From NCBI GenBank assembly GCA_014904985.1, contig MU128911.1:257118-321117 (forward strand): 64,000 nt of DNA, in the 5' to 3' direction. This document shows, one piece after another, positions 57,358 through 64,000 of this stretch. A model generated the notes under the pieces. That model saw nothing but the letters and a program-made list of their open reading frames with translations, had not been told where the DNA came from and did not search any database. The DNA is from Hydnum rufescens UP504. Lineage: Eukaryota; Basidiomycota; Agaricomycetes; Cantharellales; Hydnaceae. The stretch's first letter is position 1; the number at the start of each line of letters is the position of its first letter. The position numbers and the translations under genes are program-made.

Positions 57358-57839
57358 GTGCAAACGAGTTCATCTACCCGGTGGAATCTCTACGGGCCCT
57401 GCTTTTGGTCCACAGTGGACACTTACTTCGGGGGGGACCAGTCTCTCTTTTTTTTTTTCCTATTCTGCTTGCCTTAGGTGGTCCTTGTGCCTATTCGAAG
57501 TTCGTTCCTTTGCTCCTTCCTTGTTGATATTGTTATGGTTCGTATCAGACCCTGGAGGTATTTTCACTTGATTGATGAAATAAATATCTTGTGTGGGGGC
57601 GTTTTCCAAACTAAACGCGCGCTTGGGCCCACAATCAGTGGGTGCAAATGCGTATCGGCCTTTAGAAATGAAATCTTCCGCTGCACTTCGATAGACTGGC
57701 GTCGTACGGTGATCGTAGACATGAATAATCACGCAAGATAGGTCCCCAATGGGAAATTGATCTGGACAATCCCCTCGCGGGTAAGCTCTATAGGACAGGC
57801 ACTTGCTTTTTTTTGGTTTAGGACTATTAGTACATGAAG
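57358..57839. other. Intergenic, 3' side of the protease gene
   Basis: 0.48 kb with a poly-T run at 57451-57459. No gene recognised. Confidence 0.45.
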
Positions 57840-59000
57840 GATACGAACAGGACCATGTCAGCTGAAATCGCCAGGAGTTCTAACACTATCGACGGAGGGA
57901 AAAGCCACTACAGCCATGTTCAGTGCCTGTCGTAGCTCTTAGCTATCGGAAATTGTGAGCCCTCCTCCCTAACGTTAAAAGTGCTGGCAAACTTGTATTG
58001 TTTCATGTGCAGAACCTGCACGATACGTGACGATCGCTAAGAGTTGGCCTCCTCGATGAGCATGCACTTTCCTTGTCGCAAGGCGGACTGAAAATACGTG
58101 TCATCAGGAGAGAAAGCGTGAATAGATGGGTCCGTAATGTATCGGGATGTCGACGGCTCATCTGAGAAAGGTGAGGTGAAGGCACATATTTCCTCGGTAC
58201 AAGCCAGGGTTGAGGCCCAACTGCTGCTGTTGTCGAACGATCCTCAGCCTGGCTTCACGAAATATAGCATGTTACACTCGGTCCGATCTGGCACGATAAT
58301 AGGGAAGGGGGAAAGTACATGAGCTATCCAAATCGGAAATCCCAGCCAAGAAGGAATGAGAATGATTCATGGCACAACTCGTGAAGCTCGAGTCTTCTTC
58401 ATCCCACAGAGTCCAGTCCTCCGTCACTTCCATCCGGACATATGCTATCCTTCATTACAATGACTACCCGGACATTCAAATGTAAATAGGGATCGAGATG
58501 GCGGCTTTTCCTTCTTGCAAGGCGATGTTTTACAATCCTTGAGAAAGGCGAGAAGTTCGGTGGTTGGAGAGGTGTCCCAGACACCGTTGACACCGTATCA
58601 TATTGCTGCTCTGGAGGAGTGCATCCAACGCGTCCCAACATTTCGATGGACGGAGAAGTAACGCCTGGGCCTCGAATCGGAGGGAATAGTTGTGTAGGAT
58701 CGTAGGTTTGGAATGTTCCCTGGATGCAGGTGCCGGACGTTGCGCCTCGGCGATGGACTTGATATCGGCTCGAGAACGACGAGATCATGTACTAATGCCA
58801 ATGGAGAGAACGGTTGAGTCACTCGCCTATACCTATTGTCAATGAAATGAAGTGTGACGAGCCGTGCCCCTTCTCAGCTGGCATTCAGGACGAACGTAGA
58901 GGAGGCACATAAACATTAAGGGCCCGCATGACATCTCGTGAACAGCGGCCACGGCCCCAGTCTGCGAAGAGCAGAAGCGCAGTACATAATGAAGCATGGC
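57840..59000 (-). pseudogene. Decayed inverted copy of NTM1 and its downstream region
   Basis: On the minus strand the sequence follows NTM1 from the end of exon 3 to beyond its stop. Recognisable pieces are SALRRLGPW, VTQPFSPLALVHDLVVLEPI, EMLGRVG and VVIVMKDSICPD. It keeps intron sequence, so it arose by DNA duplication, not retroposition. About 40 nt of the fourth exon (around SWRGIADASKSVTF) are deleted, other indels break the frame, and the start and SAM motif region are absent. It cannot encode a methyltransferase. Confidence 0.75.
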
Positions 59001-59544
59001 AGGTTCAAGTGCCGGCAACGTCCGGAAGCAGTCTCGATCCTGTTTCTCACCCACACATGATGATCGTTCGTGCTCTCCGAGGAATAGGACCAACTTGGCT
59101 CCTTTTGTGCTTGCTCGTTCAGTGGCACCAGTCGCTCCCCGCTCCCTGGCACTCGCCAAGCGGTGAGGCTGTCCACAAATTGAGTTGTATAGGATGACTT
59201 CTTGACATTCGCGCGTGGTTTCTTCCCAGACACATTCAAATCGAAAGCATTCCGGCCAGCTCGCAAGAGATTCTTGACAGGCAGCGCCTCCGGCGTCCAT
59301 CGAGTCCTCACTTTACTATTTACCAGCCCCAACTCACCTGGATTGGGAGTATTGCCCACCGAATCAGTGGGGTGGGTCTGAGTGTGGGTAAGTCACCTTG
59401 AGTTGAGAGGGCTTCATCCACTCTCTCTTTCCACTTGTTTGTCGCTAGTAGCTGACGTGTGAAACGTCTAGCAGGCTTGTATGCTTTTCTTCTTGCATAC
59501 CTTGGTGCACCGGTTGTCGGCATCCCGCTTGACTCTGCCCACAT
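58916..59544 (-). CDS. Possible chimeric gene, unknown exons read into the NTM1 copy
   Basis: Two exons (59544-59397, 59337-58916) join through a 59-nt GT-AG intron and give 189 aa in frame. The protein begins MWAESSGMPTTGAPRYARRK and continues ARRFTRQLLATNKWKERVDE, then NSKVRTRWTPEALPVKNLL. It ends by reading into the decayed NTM1 copy in its original frame (ASALRRLGPWPLFTRC). I do not recognise the first part; composition is basic. It may be the surviving 5' portion of a gene truncated by the duplication, with a longer upstream exon near 59600. Expression is unknown. Confidence 0.35.
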
Positions 59545-60409
59545 TGTCGAGTTTGTTCAAGGCGTGCCAGAATGGATCAAGTATACGCCAAAGGCATCAT
59601 CGCCCTCCCGTTCACGTTCCATTCCCTCAATGGGCTCCGGCACTTGTCCTGGGATCTAGGCAGATGTACGTGGCTCCTCCTCCTGCGTCAATGATGCAAA
59701 TTATCTATGCGGCGGACTAATGATGATGATGATGATTTTTTTTCCTCCTCGATCCAAAGTCCTGACCGTTAGAGGTGCCTATCGCATCAGGATACACCGT
59801 CATAGCTGCTTCGGTTGCGTCTGCTGTAGCCCTCGTATTTATTGTGAACTGAACATGCCTTTGGTCATCTATTGTAACGCATACAGATTCCTGAGACCGG
59901 ATGTACAATGTTTTGGCCCGTCAGAGCCAGGAATTTAATCACCGTCTCTCTTCATTGTAGTCTCTAAGCACCCTCTGCCGTCTAGCTTGTCATCTGGAAT
60001 ATACAGTGCAATTTACGGACACAAACCAAGATAAGACCGACTGACCGACTGAAAACTCAGATTGACAATCGATCGATCGACCGACTCCGGTCCTGACGAC
60101 CAGTACCACTGGCCTAGCTGGAGCTACTGTACTCATGATAACTGAAAAGCGGAAACGTTCTACAAGTACAGATAGCTAATATAGAAAAGCGAAGACGAAC
60201 ATCAAACATCAAGAAGGGCTTGCTACGGCAAAAGCGAACAAGAAAAAAAAAACGAAGCGTGGGCCACAGCTTTCGTAGCTATCGTTAGTGTATATATCTG
60301 TATGTGGCAAAGCAAAGCGTTGTTTCGTTCATCCCAACCCAAGAAATTACCCCTCCCCCCATAATAGATTAATACGCTTCCAGCACGAGGTGGGGGGAGG
60401 AAGCAGGGG
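59545..60409. other. Intergenic
   Basis: 0.86 kb with a short ATG/GAT repeat at 59720-59735, an ATCGATCGAT tract near 60070 and a poly-A run near 60244. The minus-strand frame near 59600-59660 could be an exon of the preceding candidate. Otherwise nothing seen. Confidence 0.4.
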
Positions 60410-61690
<1,281 letters not shown>

Positions 61691-62191
61691 AGGTTAGCGT
61701 TGAGGACAGCGGCTCGTTTCTTGTAGGGTCCCAACCCAATGGGGAATTGCTCAAACTCATCACGTGCCCGCACCCTTTCCCACAGGAGAACGGCTATTCA
61801 GTGGTCTGCTACCACCACTAGGCCTCTCACCGACAATAGTGGACCGTCACCCAAAGAGAGAGCGGATGCCCATCTTAGGGGATTCATCGTATTGCATCCT
61901 CACAATTTACAATCTACAATCACTTTCCCTCAGGTAGATACGAGGTATGCTCGAATTAGGCATGGGCCCGACTAATGGGGGACTAGTTTTGATTCTATTC
62001 TTCCCGACTTGTGCTATGCTACAAAAGGGCAAGAAAGTGGGAGAGGTCATTCATAAAACGGGAAATAGATATATGCAAGAATGACAGCGAGACGAAGAAG
62101 AGGGGAAAAAGAACAAATATGGAGGGAGATAATCGATGAGGGGGACGGCGAGGGAATGGGAATGTGTTGCACCGTATCGGCAGCGACTCGT
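61691..62191. other. Intergenic, promoter of adenylate kinase and 3' UTR of Hsp70
   Basis: 0.5 kb, no gene recognised. Confidence 0.5.
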
Positions 62192-64000
62192 CTAGTCGAC
62201 TTCCTCAACGCTTGGGCCGTCGTCAGCGGGAGCACCGGGGAAGCCGCCTGGCGCACCGGGGAAGCCACCCGTCGCACCAGGGAAGCCCTCGGGACCACCG
62301 GCCGCGCCATACAGCCTCTGCATGATCGGGTTGGCAATTGCCTCGAGCTCCTTCTGCTTCTCCGTGTACTCCTCCTTGCTTGCCTCCTGACTGGCATCCA
62401 GCCACGAAATTGTTTCCGAGATCGCCTTGTCCAGCTTCGTCTTGTCTGCCGGGTCGAACTTGCTCGCAAGCTTCTCGTCCTGTGTCGAGTTGCGCAGGTT
62501 GTATGCATAAGACTCGAGCGAGTTCTTCGCCGTGATGCGTGCCGCCGCCTCTTCATCTTCCTGCTTGTACTTCTCCGCATCGGAGACCATGCGCTCGATC
62601 TCTTCCTTTGACAACCGACCCTTGTCGTTCGTGATCGTGATGCGCGACGACTTGCCCGTTGTCTTGTCTGCGGCAGACACATTTAGAATACCGTTCGCAT
62701 CGATATCGAATGTAACCTCAATTTGAGGCACACCGCGCGGTGCCGGGGGGATACCCGATAGCTCGAATTTGCCGAGCAAGTTGTTGTCCTTCGTTCGCGC
62801 ACGTTCGCCTTCGTACACTTGGATCAACACACCGGGCTGGTTGTCCGAGTACGTGGAGAACACCTCGGAGCGTTTCGTTGGTACAGTCTGTTCCAGAATA
62901 ATTAATCACCAGAGAATATGCGGATGTGCAAAAACACACATACCGTGTTCCGCTTGATAAGTGCGGTGAAGACACCGCCAGCCGTCTCTATACCAGTGGA
63001 GAGAGGGGCAACATCAAGAAGTAGGAGATCTTGGGTCTTTTCGGAGGTATCGCCGGACAAGATGGCGGCTTGGACGGCAGCACCGTAAGCGACAGCCTCA
63101 TCCGGGTTGATGGACTTGTTGGGCTCCTTGCCGTTGAAGAAGTCGGACACAAGCTTGATGATGCGGGGAATTCGGGTCGACCCTCCGACCAAGACGATCT
63201 CGTGCACATTGGACTTGTCGATCTTGGCGTCACGTAGGACTTTCTCAACGGGCTCGAGGGTACCGCGGAAGAGGTCCTGACAGAGCTCTTCGAAACGCGC
63301 GCGGGTAAGTGATGTGTAGAAGTCGATGCCCTCGAAGAGGGAATCGATTTCGATCGAAGTCTGTGCGGCGGAGGAGAGTGTACGCTTCGCGCGTTCGCAA
63401 GCCGTGCGGAGCCGACGAAGGGAGCGAGCATTTGTGGAAAGATCTGATAATCGGAGAAAGCCATAGTCAATCCATTGAGGAAAGGGATATCAATGAAAGA
63501 ACGAGCTCACCTTTCTTGTGTTTGCGCTTAAATTCTTGCGCAAAGTGATTAACAAGACGGTTGTCAAAGTCCTCACCACCCAAGTGGGTATCACCAGCAG
63601 TGGCCTTCACTTCGAAGATACCTTCTTCAATGGTCAAAAGAGAGACATCGAAGGTTCCTCCACCAAGATCGAAGATGAGGACGTTGCGCTCGCCAGAGAC
63701 TTTCTTGTCTAGACCATAGGCGATGGCGGCGGCGGTAGGCTCGTTAATGATGCGGAGGACGTTTAGACCTGAGATAACACCAGCATCCTTGGTTGCCTGT
63801 CGCTGCGAATCGTTGAAGTACGCTGGGACAGTAACAACGGCATCCTTGACAACATGACCCAAATACGACTCGGCGGTTTCCTTCATCTTGAGGAGGACCA
63901 TGGATGAGATCTCTTCGGGAGACTGTCGAATGCATTACAAAAACAGATTGAGATGAGAGCGACAGCAGGATGATAGTGATCATGACTCACAAATTCCTTG
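62192..64000 (-). CDS. Cytosolic Hsp70 chaperone (SSA type), 5' end outside the window
   Basis: ATP-driven chaperone of the cytosol and nucleus. Visible exons: beyond the right edge to 63991, 63922-63511, 63443-62944, 62887-62192, joined by three GT-AG introns in frame. The ATPase domain shows [20 protein letters not shown], then [31 protein letters not shown] and [12 protein letters not shown]. The substrate domain reads [20 protein letters not shown] and the lid ends in Gly/Pro repeats ([14 protein letters not shown]) and EEVD, the tail that binds TPR co-chaperones. An EEVD terminus marks a cytosolic, not ER or mitochondrial, Hsp70. No frame breaks are seen. Confidence 0.96.

Noticed and set aside
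62081..62611. 176-codon plus-strand open frame
   Set aside because: It lies antisense to conserved Hsp70 coding sequence; a codon-bias shadow.

Overview
The window is nuclear DNA from a filamentous basidiomycete, most likely an Agaricomycete. Nearly every gene is broken by introns of about 40 to 70 nt. Genes lie on both strands a few hundred bases apart, with no operons. The set includes a CYP63-like P450, a polyporopepsin-like aspartic protease, an F-box protein and a zinc-finger MOV10-type helicase. Coding spans below run from start to stop and include introns. Where I joined exons, I checked splice sites and phase by eye.

Layout. 1-9500: phosphatidylserine synthase (partial), an MFS transporter, an intron-bearing tRNA-Val, a G-protein alpha subunit and an ARO8-type aminotransferase. 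10200-14600: SPO11, a divergent mitochondrial chalcone-isomerase-like protein and a POP7-like RNase P/MRP subunit. 15000-26600: an unrecognised multi-exon gene, an AIM34-like mitochondrial protein, a CCCH/RRM/RBR ubiquitin ligase, ORC3 and UPF3. 27600-39600: a CMR1-like WD40 protein, an F-box protein, the P450, GPI1 and an AIF-like oxidoreductase. 39700-40800: a MULE-like non-autonomous transposon with an 11-bp target duplication. 40800-54000: mitochondrial uL3, the MOV10-like helicase, UFD1, a prolyl 4-hydroxylase, a Baeyer-Villiger-type flavin monooxygenase and the NTM1 N-terminal methyltransferase. 54000-64000: the aspartic protease, flanked by an inverted duplication of the NTM1 region; a possible chimeric gene; adenylate kinase; and a cytosolic Hsp70 that runs off the right edge.

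The genes do not form one pathway. They are mostly housekeeping functions: lipid and GPI synthesis, meiosis and replication, RNA decay and processing, protein quality control and signalling. Three signals stand out. (1) Six introns begin with GC rather than GT, and four of them sit at well-supported junctions. (2) Many one-base frameshifts lie in otherwise intact, often essential genes, about half of them in short homopolymers; this points to uncorrected sequencing indels more than gene death. (3) There are two structural features: the TIR element with its target duplication, and the inverted repeat around the protease gene with a decayed NTM1 copy. I did not find a convincing new biological system.
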